Assembly (NCBI GenBank): GCA_900549325.1
Contig: UROI01000008.1
Location: 1 to 45,228, forward strand
Direction of reading: 5' to 3'
Length of the DNA stretch: 45,228 nt
Origin: an uncultured Mycoplasmatota bacterium
GTDB taxonomy: Bacteria; Bacillota_I; Bacilli_A; RF39; UBA660
The translations under genes were made by a program, and so were the position numbers. Shown piece after piece: positions 1 through 9,090 of this stretch. The notes under the pieces are model-generated. The model searched no databases and was not told the origin of the DNA. It saw only the letters and a list, made by a program, of their open reading frames with translations. Numbering within the stretch: position 1 is the stretch's first letter; each line of letters starts with the position of its first letter.

Positions 1-47
1 CCTGTTACCAACCCTACATATCCTGTTCCAGCTACTGCTATTTTCAC
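1..47 (-). CDS. ugd: UDP-glucose 6-dehydrogenase, N-terminal fragment (runs off window)
   Basis: Only the first 15 codons plus two bases lie in the window. They translate to MKIAVAGTGYVGLVT followed by a GG- codon (Gly), which is the typical Rossmann start of UDP-glucose/GDP-mannose dehydrogenases (GxGYVG). The start is GTG at 45-47, with GGAGG at 56-60 about 8 bases upstream. An in-frame ATG at 63-65 has no Shine-Dalgarno sequence and is less likely. The enzyme oxidises UDP-glucose to UDP-glucuronate with NAD. It follows the DUF3048 gene and the UDP-glucuronate 4-epimerase-like gene in the same direction, which fits a uronic-acid supply role for the polysaccharide locus. Identification rests on a short but distinctive stretch. 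Confidence 0.8.
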   Translation of the reverse strand, partial: MKIAVAGTGYVGLVT

Positions 48-104
48 TTCTATTACCTCCATCATGTATATACATCATAACATTATTTAGCTTTGAAATC
101 AACC

Positions 105-1166
105 CTAATTAATACTTAAATTACCACTAGTAGGATAAATTTGAATATAAGTATTCCCATCATTAACAACCAGTTCCTCACCACTAGCTTTTATTTTATA
201 GATAGTTTTATCATTTTTGCCACTCTTACTCCACGTAATAGGTATACTATAACCATTAGATACATAATAGCCTTCACCACTACCAACATTATCTATCTTT
301 TGATAAGCACAGTACCCATGATCACAATAATTAGAATAATTAACACCATATATAATAATATTTTTAACCTTATATTGTTCTCCAGTTACTAAATCAACAT
401 TCTTAGTATCATTCATACTTCTTAAATACACTTTATTTTCACTATCATAAGTATAATTAGAAGTTCTATAATCAGAATATTTAACACTAACATTATTAGC
501 TACACTACTACCATCTAATTTAGATAAATCTATTTCTTCAGCACTATATTTAAGTAAACTTTTAGTTTCAGTAGTAGTTCTATATTTTCTATTACTAGTT
601 CCTTCACCTAATAACTTGGTAGAAGTAAATAATTTATGCTCCCAAGCTCTATTTAAAGAAGTATCTCTAAAGCCATATTGACCATCTACATCGACATCAT
701 TAATACCTTCACTAGCTATTCTCTTTAAAGCATCTTCTGCTCCTCCAGCATGACCATATATAGCATCATTTTCATATACATAGTCCAAATACTGTATTCT
801 TGCACTTCTAACAGAACCAATTTTATCTACATCAGTGTCTTTAAACAAAGCCATCATTCTAGTGATACCACCCTCAACCATAAGTTCATATACAATATAT
901 GCTTTATCAAGTCCAGCCTGTGGTAATGCCTCATTATGACAATTAATCATAACAGCATAAGGTCTAGTATTACTATCAACATCAATTATAGTAACTTTCT
1001 TATCTTCCTTCAATTCTTCCTTAACATCATCTTTTTTATCATTATCAGGTATAGTACCATTATTTTTATTGTTTATAATAAAATATATTCCCACACCAAT
1101 ACCACATAATACAATAACACCAAGTATAATAAATAAAATTAGTTTGTTATTTTCTCTCTTTCTCAT
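105..1166 (-). CDS. DUF3048 (YerB-family) membrane-anchored extracellular protein
   Basis: 353 residues. Residues about 9-32 form one hydrophobic segment after a basic N-terminus, so the protein is an anchored or secreted protein. The body matches the YerB/DUF3048 family: RPYAVMINCHNEALPQAG near residue 68, then YELMVEGGITRMMALF and a GSVRSAR-like motif. No lipobox Cys is visible, unlike Bacillus YerB, which is a putative lipoprotein. The function of the family is unknown, and homologues occur near cell-envelope genes. The start is ATG with GGAGG 6 bases upstream. A promoter-like pair (TTGTAT, 16 bp, TATACT) precedes it, so it and ugd may form a separate transcript from the rest of the locus. 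Confidence 0.85.
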   Translation of the reverse strand: MRKRENNKLILFIILGVIVLCGIGVGIYFIINNKNNGTIPDNDKKDDVKEELKEDKKVTIIDVDSNTRPYAVMINCHNEALPQAGLDKAYIVYELMVEGGITRMMALFKDTDVDKIGSVRSARIQYLDYVYENDAIYGHAGGAEDALKRIASEGINDVDVDGQYGFRDTSLNRAWEHKLFTSTKLLGEGTSNRKYRTTTETKSLLKYSAEEIDLSKLDGSSVANNVSVKYSDYRTSNYTYDSENKVYLRSMNDTKNVDLVTGEQYKVKNIIIYGVNYSNYCDHGYCAYQKIDNVGSGEGYYVSNGYSIPITWSKSGKNDKTIYKIKASGEELVVNDGNTYIQIYPTSGNLSIN

Positions 1167-1198
1167 AATACCTCCATAACAACATTTTATCTACTTTA

Positions 1199-1226
1199 AG
1201 TATATCATATAAAAGAAAAAATACAA
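1199..1226 (-). promoter_or_regulatory. Putative sigma-A promoter for DUF3048-ugd
   Basis: Read on the minus strand: -35 TTGTAT (1221-1226), 16 bp spacer, -10 TATACT (1199-1204), with the start codon about 30 bases further on. The -35 lies inside the terminator-like hairpin of the preceding epimerase gene. Confidence 0.5.
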
Positions 1227-1243
1227 ACTAATTTTTGTATTTT
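1211..1243 (-). terminator. Intrinsic terminator after the epimerase gene
   Basis: Ten-base arms (1218-1227 and 1234-1243) with a six-base loop are followed on the minus strand by a T-rich run (complement of 1211-1217). The stem is almost all A-T, so strength is uncertain. It overlaps the epimerase stop codon. Confidence 0.5.
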
Positions 1244-2210
1244 ATTCTTCATTATCTTTTTTATACCAATTAATAAAGTTTTCAATTCCATCTTTAAAAC
1301 TAGTTTTAGGTTCATATCCTAACATTTTTTTAGCTTTTGATATATCAGCATAAGTTCTATCAACATCACCAGGTTGCATAGGCAAAGTATCAATATCTGG
1401 AGTTACTCCAAGTACATCACCAATAACATTAATCATATCTTTCAAACTAATAGGATTATTACTACCCAAGTTAATTATTTCATAAACATCATTATTATTC
1501 ATTACATAATCACAAGATTTACATATACCATCTACTATATCATCAACATAAGTATAATCTCTGGAAGTACTACCATCACCATACATAGGAATAGATTTAC
1601 CATCGAGCATAAGTCTAGTAAATTTATTAATTGCTAAATCAGGCCTTTGTTTAGGTCCATATACTGTAAAGAATCTAAGCATTATAATATTCATATTATT
1701 AAGTTTATGATAAACATGAGCCATTACTTCATTAGCCTTTTTAGTTGCGGCATAAGGACTAATAGCATAATCAACAATCATATCTTCTCTAAAAGGAACT
1801 TCCTTACAATTACCATAAACACTACTGCTTGATGCCATAACTAAAGATTTAATATTATGTAATTTAGCCTCTTCTAAAATATTTTGAGTACCAATACCAT
1901 TAACTTCTTGATATAATAAAGGATTCTCAATAGAAGGTCTAACTCCAGCCATCGCAGCAAGATGCATAACAACATCAATATGATTTTCATCAAATACTTT
2001 CTTTACATCTTCTCTATTTCTAATGTCTCCTCTATATAATTTATAATTATCATTATTAATAAAATTTTTAATATTCTTTTCTTTAATTTTAGGATCATAA
2101 TAATCACAAAAATTATCAATAGTAACAACCTTATTTCCTTCTTTTAATAATCTTTCAGTAAGCGTAGAGCCAATAAATCCAGCTCCACCTGTAATAAAAT
2201 ACGTTTTCAT
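1242..2210 (-). CDS. NAD-dependent epimerase, UDP-glucuronate 4-epimerase-like
   Basis: 322 residues, an extended short-chain dehydrogenase. It shows the N-terminal GGAGFIGS dinucleotide motif (residues 8-15), the DNFCDYYDPKIKEKN segment typical of UDP-glucuronate 4-epimerases (LpsL/CapI type), the catalytic Ser-Ser-Ser region with YAATK near residue 153, and RFFTVYGPKQRPD. The likely reaction is interconversion of UDP-glucuronate and UDP-galacturonate. Ugd, which makes the substrate, is encoded two genes downstream. The ATG start has AAGGAG about 9 bases upstream and overlaps the DUF362 stop by 4 bases, so translation is probably coupled. Exact sugar specificity is inferred from the motif and context. 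Confidence 0.82.
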   Translation of the reverse strand: MKTYFITGGAGFIGSTLTERLLKEGNKVVTIDNFCDYYDPKIKEKNIKNFINNDNYKLYRGDIRNREDVKKVFDENHIDVVMHLAAMAGVRPSIENPLLYQEVNGIGTQNILEEAKLHNIKSLVMASSSSVYGNCKEVPFREDMIVDYAISPYAATKKANEVMAHVYHKLNNMNIIMLRFFTVYGPKQRPDLAINKFTRLMLDGKSIPMYGDGSTSRDYTYVDDIVDGICKSCDYVMNNNDVYEIINLGSNNPISLKDMINVIGDVLGVTPDIDTLPMQPGDVDRTYADISKAKKMLGYEPKTSFKDGIENFINWYKKDNEE

Positions 2211-3613
2211 TTTTTCTTTCTCCTTTTAGTATTGTTTTTTTTATCATTAGTAGTAAGATAATCTATCCAACCATCAGTAGGAATGAAATTTTTGTTATAT
2301 TTTTCCTCACTACTTATTCCGTTTTGATCAATAAATTTATATTCCATTAATGAAGATATTTTAAATTTTTTTAATTTGTATCCCTCATTAATATATTTAA
2401 TTTTTTTAGGATCAAACCCCATTATTTTGCAAATAGACCTATCCATATTTAATTGATTAAAGCTAGCTACTATTAGTCCAACTTCCTTATTTGATGGAAT
2501 AAGTGGGCCTTCTTTTTCACCAGAAATAATCATATCTGCAACATTAAAAATAATTCTCTTTTTATTATTAGATAAAACACCATTTTTATCAGAATATAAT
2601 AATATTTTATTTATATCAAGTATAGTTCTCCATATTGTATCATTTCCATACCAACTTCCTTCTTGAAATCTTTCTTTGTGAGTTAAAACCATCAATTTAT
2701 AAAATACACCATTTATGAGGTAAATTATTTTGCTATGTGTATAAGAATAATTCTTAGCAACAGAACGACAATATTTAATAAAACTACTTTCTGGATATTC
2801 ATCTCCATGACTAGCAACACTACCATTTCTATGATGCGGCAAATACTCTTTTTTACTATTTACTCCAACAAAGTTTTTCATAGAGGCAGTGATACCAGCT
2901 TTTCTATGACATTTTGGCTTTGGAACATTAATTATAACATCAGCATCAAGAATATCTTTAGCAATTAAATATTCATGTTTTCCTTGACAATGGTGACTAT
3001 GCATGTACTTTAAGTTGTAATTTGTAATAGCATACTTTTTGTAATATTCATCAGTTTCAACCAAAGAACTATTTTCTCCAATATCAACTACAGTACATTC
3101 AATTTCTGGATTACTATTCTTTCTAAAATCTTTTAATTCAACCTTATAATTAAAATCATTATATTTTTTTATTGCCTCTTCTAAATTATATAACTTTATA
3201 ACTTCGGCAAAATTGCATTCTTGTACAGGAGCATCGCCAACGATAATACTACCAGTACCATTTAAAGCAATTATTGTATAATCAATAATTGGTCTAATTA
3301 TAGAAAAGTTAGTTATTAATGAATCGGTATTACCATCCAAAGATTCATTGATATGTTTCACTAAATTAGGTTTTATCACTACTTTATTATTTTTTTTAAT
3401 AAAATCACCAAAAGGATTCCAATTTTTTTTACCAATATTCCCTTTATCGAGCCCCATTTGAATAAAAAGTCTACGAACACAATCGTATATATTAGAATCA
3501 CTCTTAATATCAATGTTTAATCCCTCTGGATACACTGTTGATGGATTAAAAATATTGTCATTACTATATTTATATATCTTTGTATCAACAACATATACAT
3601 CGTTATTTTTCAT
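2207..3613 (-). CDS. DUF362 domain protein of the polysaccharide locus
   Basis: 468 residues, soluble. It matches the DUF362 (COG2006) family through KVVIKPNLV near residue 76, SIIVGDAPVQ near 125, and ADVIINVPKPKCHRKAGIT followed by SMKNFVGV in the middle. Some DUF362 proteins carry 4Fe-4S ferredoxin motifs. Here the Cys residues are scattered and no CxxCxxC cluster is seen. The biochemical role is unknown; homologues recur in exopolysaccharide clusters. The gene lies between the flippase (11-base overlap) and the epimerase (4-base overlap), so it is co-transcribed and probably needed for polymer synthesis or modification. The C-terminus is basic (KNNTKRRKKK). Confidence 0.75.
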   Translation of the reverse strand: MKNNDVYVVDTKIYKYSNDNIFNPSTVYPEGLNIDIKSDSNIYDCVRRLFIQMGLDKGNIGKKNWNPFGDFIKKNNKVVIKPNLVKHINESLDGNTDSLITNFSIIRPIIDYTIIALNGTGSIIVGDAPVQECNFAEVIKLYNLEEAIKKYNDFNYKVELKDFRKNSNPEIECTVVDIGENSSLVETDEYYKKYAITNYNLKYMHSHHCQGKHEYLIAKDILDADVIINVPKPKCHRKAGITASMKNFVGVNSKKEYLPHHRNGSVASHGDEYPESSFIKYCRSVAKNYSYTHSKIIYLINGVFYKLMVLTHKERFQEGSWYGNDTIWRTILDINKILLYSDKNGVLSNNKKRIIFNVADMIISGEKEGPLIPSNKEVGLIVASFNQLNMDRSICKIMGFDPKKIKYINEGYKLKKFKISSLMEYKFIDQNGISSEEKYNKNFIPTDGWIDYLTTNDKKNNTKRRKKK

Positions 3614-5114
3614 TGCTATTTTTCCTTTCCTTAATCATTTTTATTATATCATTAAAATCATTTCTAAATAAGATAGTATTAACTAAAAGTACAAAGACCG
3701 TAATTACTACAACAGTTATAACTGCCAAAGTCACCCATTTAATATAAGTATCAATATTAATATTAATACAAAAAATTTGAAATAACATAACTATTAACAT
3801 TTCAATAAATGAAACAATTATTATTTTTAAAGAATTAATAAACTTAGTTTCTAATATTTTTGTAGAACCATAATATATAAAACCAAATGTTCTAATTGGC
3901 ATAGATATTAAAGTACCGATAGCAACTCCTACTAAACCATATTTTTTAACTAGTAACACAGAAATTATTATATTAACCACTGGTTCTATAATAGAAAAAA
4001 TCTTAGTTTCCTTAAAATGACCCTTAGCATATACAATAGTTGAATATGGATATCTTATAACAAAGAAAAACTCAGCAAAAACTAAAATATAGGCAAAAGT
4101 AGGAATAACATAATTAGCATCAACAAAATTTTTAGTATAAACTGAAACAAAAGGAACTATCAATATTAAAGTTGAAGCAAGCAATATTGTTGTCAATGTA
4201 TAAAATATGAAAGAATACAAACTAAACTTATGTCTTACTTGTTCTGAATTCTGCGTAATTAGTGTTTTGCCAAAAAAAGCATCAATACCATTAGTTAAAG
4301 AGACAATCAAAGCACGAATACCATTCGTAATCAAAGCATAAACTGAATATATTGAAATATTTGTTAAATTACTAAATATAGTTAATAAAATAACATCTAT
4401 ACTAGATTGCACAGTTGATGCAATATGATGAATTAGTCCATCCCATTGTTTATCAAATTTATAAGTTGAATTATTGTTTATTTTATAATTATACTTTTTG
4501 TTAAAATACATTCGCATTATAATTGGTTTAATTATATATATAATTGAACCTGCTAACTTTACACATTGAATATTACAATTTAGTTTTATCAAAATAACAA
4601 TAACAAGTAGGTTAACAATATAACCGATTGAATTTATATTATCAATAAAATAATTTTTTTGATCGGATTTCAAAAACAAATTATATGTCATACCTAAATA
4701 ATATTCAGAAAAATATCCAATAGCAATAATTAATATTAATGATACGGTATATAAATATGAATAATTATTATTTATAAATCTTGGATATATGACACAAAGA
4801 AACAAAATGTATGCTAAAAGAACATATGATATTCTTTTAAAAAATAAATTAGCTTTACCCAATATATTTCCAACCTCTTCTTTATTTTTTTCTACCAAAG
4901 GTTTATAAAGAGCATTTTTTATAACAGGTCCTATACCACCCTCTAATAAAGAAATATAAGCTAAAAACTGTGCAATCGAAGAAATAAGGCCATTGACTTC
5001 AGAACCAAATTTTTTGATTATCATTACAGGAACGATAAATCCATATACTATAGTAATTGCCTGATAAATAAACGAAGAAAGAATATTTTTAATTATAGTT
5101 TTTTTATTGTTCAT
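3603..5114 (-). CDS. Wzx-type polysaccharide flippase (MOP/PST family)
   Basis: 503 residues with about 12-14 hydrophobic segments over the whole length and short loops. The N-terminus resembles polysaccharide transporters (FIYQAITIVYGFIVPVMII followed by FGSEVNGLISSI). It is expected to move undecaprenyl-linked repeat units across the membrane, delivering them to the EpsG-type polymerase of this locus. It starts 2 bases after the first TupA-like gene ends, with AAAGGAA as ribosome-binding site, and overlaps DUF362 by 11 bases. The family is clear from the membrane pattern and position; the exact substrate is unknown. Confidence 0.85.
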   Translation of the reverse strand: MNNKKTIIKNILSSFIYQAITIVYGFIVPVMIIKKFGSEVNGLISSIAQFLAYISLLEGGIGPVIKNALYKPLVEKNKEEVGNILGKANLFFKRISYVLLAYILFLCVIYPRFINNNYSYLYTVSLILIIAIGYFSEYYLGMTYNLFLKSDQKNYFIDNINSIGYIVNLLVIVILIKLNCNIQCVKLAGSIIYIIKPIIMRMYFNKKYNYKINNNSTYKFDKQWDGLIHHIASTVQSSIDVILLTIFSNLTNISIYSVYALITNGIRALIVSLTNGIDAFFGKTLITQNSEQVRHKFSLYSFIFYTLTTILLASTLILIVPFVSVYTKNFVDANYVIPTFAYILVFAEFFFVIRYPYSTIVYAKGHFKETKIFSIIEPVVNIIISVLLVKKYGLVGVAIGTLISMPIRTFGFIYYGSTKILETKFINSLKIIIVSFIEMLIVMLFQIFCININIDTYIKWVTLAVITVVVITVFVLLVNTILFRNDFNDIIKMIKERKNSNEK

Positions 5115-5116
5115 AT

Positions 5117-6037
5117 CTAATCATTCCTTTTAGAAGGTAATTTAATTAAATCACCAATCTTTTTATCCCATTCCAATGGTTTAAACTCTTCATATCCATT
5201 TCCAGGATAAAATGTCATTTCACCAAAATATAGTTTCCCATTAATTTCATACCAATCAACTCGTACAAAAGGAATATTATTGGACAAAATTTTTGAAAAT
5301 TCCAACATTAAATCATAGTTAAGAGGTTTTTTTATTTTTTTACTTGATGAAGGATAATGTCTTTCAAAAGGTAACTTATTCCAATCTAAGTCAAAAAAAG
5401 TAACCTTTAAACCATCTTTATACCGCTCACTACATGTAAAAGATAACTTAGGCTCTCCATCAAAACACATAAACTTATAATCAATTAACTCCTTATTTAC
5501 ATTATCTTCCATATATTTTTCGATTATTATTTTAGGCTTAACATTCTTATACGGCCATTCCCTACCGCAATAATAATAATTTCTTTTCAAAGAAGTATTG
5601 ATTTTTTTTCTTGCAGATTCTATATCAAGTTTGCTCTTATCTTTACATATCACTAATCCACCAGAATCATGATTACATTTAATTACAAATTGATTGGGTA
5701 ATTTATCAAAGTCAATATCATCAAATTTGTCATATACACCAATTAAAGGTATTAAATACTCTTCTCCTATTTTTTCTTTTATATATTTTCTAACTTCATA
5801 TTTATCTACCATCATAGTGTACTCTGGATTTCTATCATAAAGTTTTAACCATTGTAACTTTTCGTTAAAAGTCTGGGGATTTTTTAAATTTAATTTATAT
5901 CCCATTTTATATTTAAAATATATCTTCAAATATGTTTTATCAGATAATATTTTTGAAAATTTACTATTCATTACCCTTAACACAAGTTTTGATGGATTAA
6001 GTAAATAATACTTTAACTTTAATAATTTATTTTTCAT
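5117..6037 (-). CDS. TupA-like ATP-grasp protein, copy 1
   Basis: About 306 residues. It carries the signature of the TupA-like ATP-grasp family (Pfam ATPgrasp_TupA): FNEKLQWLKLYDRNPEY, then DKYEVRKYI, FVIKCNHDSGG, REWPYKNVKPKIIIEKYM, and a C-terminal metal/ATP-binding VRVDWY...LYFGEMTF. The Bacillus halodurans TupA namesake is needed for teichuronopeptide. The family is proposed to form amide bonds with sugar-acid acceptors, although many members are labelled glycosyltransferase. The ATG at 6037 has AGGTG upstream; a GTG three codons earlier lies inside that ribosome-binding site. It overlaps the preceding GT4 gene by 11 bases. The N-terminal 130 residues are about three-quarters identical by eye to copy 2, while the C-terminal half is much less alike. 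Confidence 0.8.
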   Translation of the reverse strand: MKNKLLKLKYYLLNPSKLVLRVMNSKFSKILSDKTYLKIYFKYKMGYKLNLKNPQTFNEKLQWLKLYDRNPEYTMMVDKYEVRKYIKEKIGEEYLIPLIGVYDKFDDIDFDKLPNQFVIKCNHDSGGLVICKDKSKLDIESARKKINTSLKRNYYYCGREWPYKNVKPKIIIEKYMEDNVNKELIDYKFMCFDGEPKLSFTCSERYKDGLKVTFFDLDWNKLPFERHYPSSSKKIKKPLNYDLMLEFSKILSNNIPFVRVDWYEINGKLYFGEMTFYPGNGYEEFKPLEWDKKIGDLIKLPSKRND

Positions 6038-7103
6038 TTTTTTCACCTACAAAATAATCATAATATTTTTTATATATCGTATTGGCATCTAATTTTTTTC
6101 TTATTTCTATAGCATTTTTTTCTATATTCTTTCTGACAGTTTCATTTTCTATTAAGAATAATATTTTTTCTGATAAAATTCTAACATCATCAACCGGTAC
6201 CAATAATCCATTCTTACCATCGTTAATTAATTCAGAAGGGCCAAATTTACAATCAGTAGAAATGCAAGCAGTTCCAGTAGCCATTGCTTCAATTAAAGCA
6301 TTCGGCATTCCCTCATATCTAGAACTCAACACAAATATTTTTGAATTTGCAATATCATTAATTGCATCACTTTTAGCACCACACAATCTTACATAATCAT
6401 GAAGACCTAAATCATCAATTAAATTTTGCAAAGTATTTCTATCAGAGCCTTCGCCAAAAATTTTAAGAATATAAGAAGAATCCTTTTTATTTACAATAGA
6501 AAATGCCTTAATTAATGTATCAAATCCTTTTTGACTATTAAGTCTACCCATTGCAGTAATAACATTTTCTTTATTATGCACATCAATATCATAAACTTTT
6601 TTATTACTAATAGCATTAGAAATTACAATAGAATTCTTTTGAACCTTAATAGGAAATATTTTTTTTATTCCTTCAGTTTGAAAAATAAATCCATCACATT
6701 TTTTAGCAGCATAATATGTAATATTTTTTTTCAAATTACTTAATTCTAGCACATTACATCTTTCAGATCCTATTACCTTGCAATTATGCGGTTTTGAAAA
6801 ATATGCATACAATTCAGTTTGGTAAAACATTGCAAAAACTAAATTAGCATTTAGTTTTTTAAGATTTTTTTTACAAAACCTATATCTATTAATTATCGCC
6901 ATAACTCTATTGCCAGAACTATTTTCAAAATTGATTACATTAACTCTATTATCTAATTCATATGCAGAATCATTATTATCAAATTTCAATATTGTAACTT
7001 TATCATCTGTATTCTCAACAATCCAATTGCAAAAAGAAACAGCAACCCTCTCTGCACCTCCAAAACCTAATCTAGACATAATTAGTACTATATTATTTTT
7101 CAT
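6027..7103 (-). CDS. GT4-type glycosyltransferase
   Basis: 358 residues, GT-B fold. N-terminal LGFGGAERVAVSF is the acceptor-side glycine motif. C-terminal AMGRLNSQKGFDTLIKAF and the nucleotide-sugar motif SSRYEGMPNALIEAMATG followed by ACISTDC identify the GT4/Glycos_transf_1 domain with its E-x7-E. It adds one sugar from a nucleotide donor to the lipid-linked repeat unit; donor and acceptor are unknown. The ATG at 7103 is chosen over an ATG 18 bases earlier because GAGG sits 9 bases before it. The gene overlaps the second TupA-like gene by 11 bases and the first by 11. Val is mostly GTT in its first 50 codons, unlike the housekeeping genes of the window. Confidence 0.85.
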   Translation of the reverse strand: MKNNIVLIMSRLGFGGAERVAVSFCNWIVENTDDKVTILKFDNNDSAYELDNRVNVINFENSSGNRVMAIINRYRFCKKNLKKLNANLVFAMFYQTELYAYFSKPHNCKVIGSERCNVLELSNLKKNITYYAAKKCDGFIFQTEGIKKIFPIKVQKNSIVISNAISNKKVYDIDVHNKENVITAMGRLNSQKGFDTLIKAFSIVNKKDSSYILKIFGEGSDRNTLQNLIDDLGLHDYVRLCGAKSDAINDIANSKIFVLSSRYEGMPNALIEAMATGTACISTDCKFGPSELINDGKNGLLVPVDDVRILSEKILFLIENETVRKNIEKNAIEIRKKLDANTIYKKYYDYFVGEKNEK

Positions 7104-8007
7104 TTGTATTACCCTCATCAAGTTTTAAATAATCACCTAATGTAATTTCATAATTTTTTGGTTCAAATTTAGTAAAGCCAGCAAAATGGAAAAAAGTTAA
7201 TTCTCCTAAATAAATCTTATTGTTACACAAATAAAAATCAACTCTCAAATGTGGAATATTTTTGCTTAAAATACTAGCTATTTCTTTCATTTTATCAAAT
7301 TGCTTAGGTTTGTCAAGAATCACATTTGATGCATTGTAAATGCACTTCAAATCTAATTTATTGAAATCAGAATCATAAAAGTCATTAAACCTATTCTTTT
7401 CTTTGTCACCGTAGCAAACAGATACTAATTTAGGAATACCATTAAAGCAAAAAATGTTATACTCCAGTAAGTCACTTTTGTCTTTATTTTCAATATATTT
7501 TTCAATAACAATTCTTGGTTTAACATTTTTGTAAGGCCACTCTCTATGTACTTTATAGTAATTTCTTTTCATAAATTTATTAATTTTTCTTTTTGCTGCC
7601 TTCATATTTAAAGTGCTTTTATCCTTACAAATAACTAATCCGCCAGAATCATGTGTACATTTAATTACAAATTTATTTGGTAATTTATCAAAATCAATAT
7701 CATCAAATTTATCATATACACCAACAAGTGGAATTAAGTATTGCTTCCCTATTTTATTTTCTATATAATTTCTAACTTCATATTTATCAACCATTTCAGT
7801 ATACTCTGGATTTCTATTATATAATTTTAACCATTGAAGTTTCTCACTAAGTAGTTTAGGATTTTTTAAATCTAATTTTTTTCCAATCAAAAGCTTATAT
7901 TTCCATTTCAGATATAGTTTATCAGGGAGAAAGAAAAAGAAATTTTTATTCATCAAACAAATTAATGTCTCCCTTGGATGAGTTAAATATTTAATTATTT
8001 TTTTCAT
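7093..8007 (-). CDS. TupA-like ATP-grasp protein, copy 2
   Basis: 304 residues with the same motif order as copy 1: SEKLQWLKLYNRNPEY, DKYEVRNYI, IPLVGVYDKFDDIDFDKLP (shared nearly unchanged), FVIKCTHDSGG, REWPYKNVKPRIVIEKYI, and the C-terminal LRVDFY...IYLGELTF. The C-terminal half has diverged strongly from copy 1, which may reflect a different acceptor. The predicted role is ATP-dependent ligation on a uronic acid or sugar acceptor of the polymer, inferred from the TupA family; glycosyl transfer cannot be excluded. The ATG has AAGGAAG upstream and overlaps the end of the preceding GT4 gene by 17 bases. Confidence 0.8.
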   Translation of the reverse strand: MKKIIKYLTHPRETLICLMNKNFFFFLPDKLYLKWKYKLLIGKKLDLKNPKLLSEKLQWLKLYNRNPEYTEMVDKYEVRNYIENKIGKQYLIPLVGVYDKFDDIDFDKLPNKFVIKCTHDSGGLVICKDKSTLNMKAAKRKINKFMKRNYYKVHREWPYKNVKPRIVIEKYIENKDKSDLLEYNIFCFNGIPKLVSVCYGDKEKNRFNDFYDSDFNKLDLKCIYNASNVILDKPKQFDKMKEIASILSKNIPHLRVDFYLCNNKIYLGELTFFHFAGFTKFEPKNYEITLGDYLKLDEGNTNEK

Positions 8008-9082
8008 TTTTATACACTTCCTTCATAAATTCAAACCATTTTTTAACTATCTTATCACAAGAATAATTATCCATATTTTTTTTAGCAGCCAATGCCATTT
8101 TTTTACACATCTCATCATTCTCAATAATTTTATACATTGCAGATACAAGTTCTCTCTTATCATCATTTTTTATGAGTAAGCCATTTATATTATTTTTTAT
8201 TAGTCCACGTGATCCACCGCAAGGACAATCAGTTGAAATACATGGCATTCCAACTGCCATAGCTTCCATTAACGCATTAGGCATTCCTTCATATTTAGAA
8301 GATAAAATAAAGCATTTCTTTTCTTTTAAAATGTTTTCAATATCATCTACATTTCCACATAATTTAACATTATTGTTAAGCTTACTATCGCTTATATACG
8401 TATTAAGTTCACTTTTCAAGTTGCCATCACCATAAATAAGTAATTTATAGTTTGGATATTTCTTAATAACATCTTTGAAACTTTCTATTAAAAGTATTTG
8501 ATTCTTTTGTTCATTTAATCTGCCAACATTAATAAATTCTTTACTTTCATTGCCGATATATTTAGTTTTCAAAAACCTATCATCCACAGGATTAGCAATA
8601 ACAACAGATTTATCTTGAATTTTCTTAGAAAAATACTCACACGCTTCTTCTGTTTGGAAAACGAAGCCATCAGCTCTTTTATATAAAACATTCATTATAG
8701 TCCTACTTTTCAAAGATGCATACTCCACCTTTGGATCATTTCTATCAGAAATAATTATGGGAGATTTTATAAATGGTTTCAATAAAAGTAGTCTATAACT
8801 CGGCTCAGGCAAGAATCCCAAAATAATATCAGGGCCGATTTCATTTATACACTTTTTTAATCTCTTTAAATATATAAAATTTTTCACAATAGGATTTTTA
8901 TTACCATCAAAATTCTTCAAACTAAAATGTCTAATATTTTTATTAAGATTATATTCTACTTTTTCGTCAGTAGTAGTAACAATAGTAACTTCATTTTTCT
9001 CTATAAGTTTATTAGATAGTGTGGCGACTACTCTCTCCGCACCGCCTTTTTTCAAATTACCTATATAAAATAATATTTTCAT
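7991..9082 (-). CDS. GT4-type glycosyltransferase
   Basis: 363 residues, GT-B fold. It has N-terminal LKKGGAERVVATLS, DGFVFQTEEACEYF mid-protein, NVGRLNEQKNQILLIESF, and the donor-site motif SSKYEGMPNALMEAMAVG followed by PCISTDCPCGG. The architecture is the same as the GT4 gene downstream (6027-7103), and it is likewise followed immediately by a TupA-like gene. The two bicistronic units look like a duplicated module, although the glycosyltransferases have diverged more than the N-terminal parts of the TupA-like partners. ATG start with AGGAGG 4 bases upstream. Sugar specificity cannot be read from the sequence. Confidence 0.86.
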   Translation of the reverse strand: MKILFYIGNLKKGGAERVVATLSNKLIEKNEVTIVTTTDEKVEYNLNKNIRHFSLKNFDGNKNPIVKNFIYLKRLKKCINEIGPDIILGFLPEPSYRLLLLKPFIKSPIIISDRNDPKVEYASLKSRTIMNVLYKRADGFVFQTEEACEYFSKKIQDKSVVIANPVDDRFLKTKYIGNESKEFINVGRLNEQKNQILLIESFKDVIKKYPNYKLLIYGDGNLKSELNTYISDSKLNNNVKLCGNVDDIENILKEKKCFILSSKYEGMPNALMEAMAVGMPCISTDCPCGGSRGLIKNNINGLLIKNDDKRELVSAMYKIIENDEMCKKMALAAKKNMDNYSCDKIVKKWFEFMKEVYKNEKNN

Positions 9083-9090
9083 ACTGCCTC

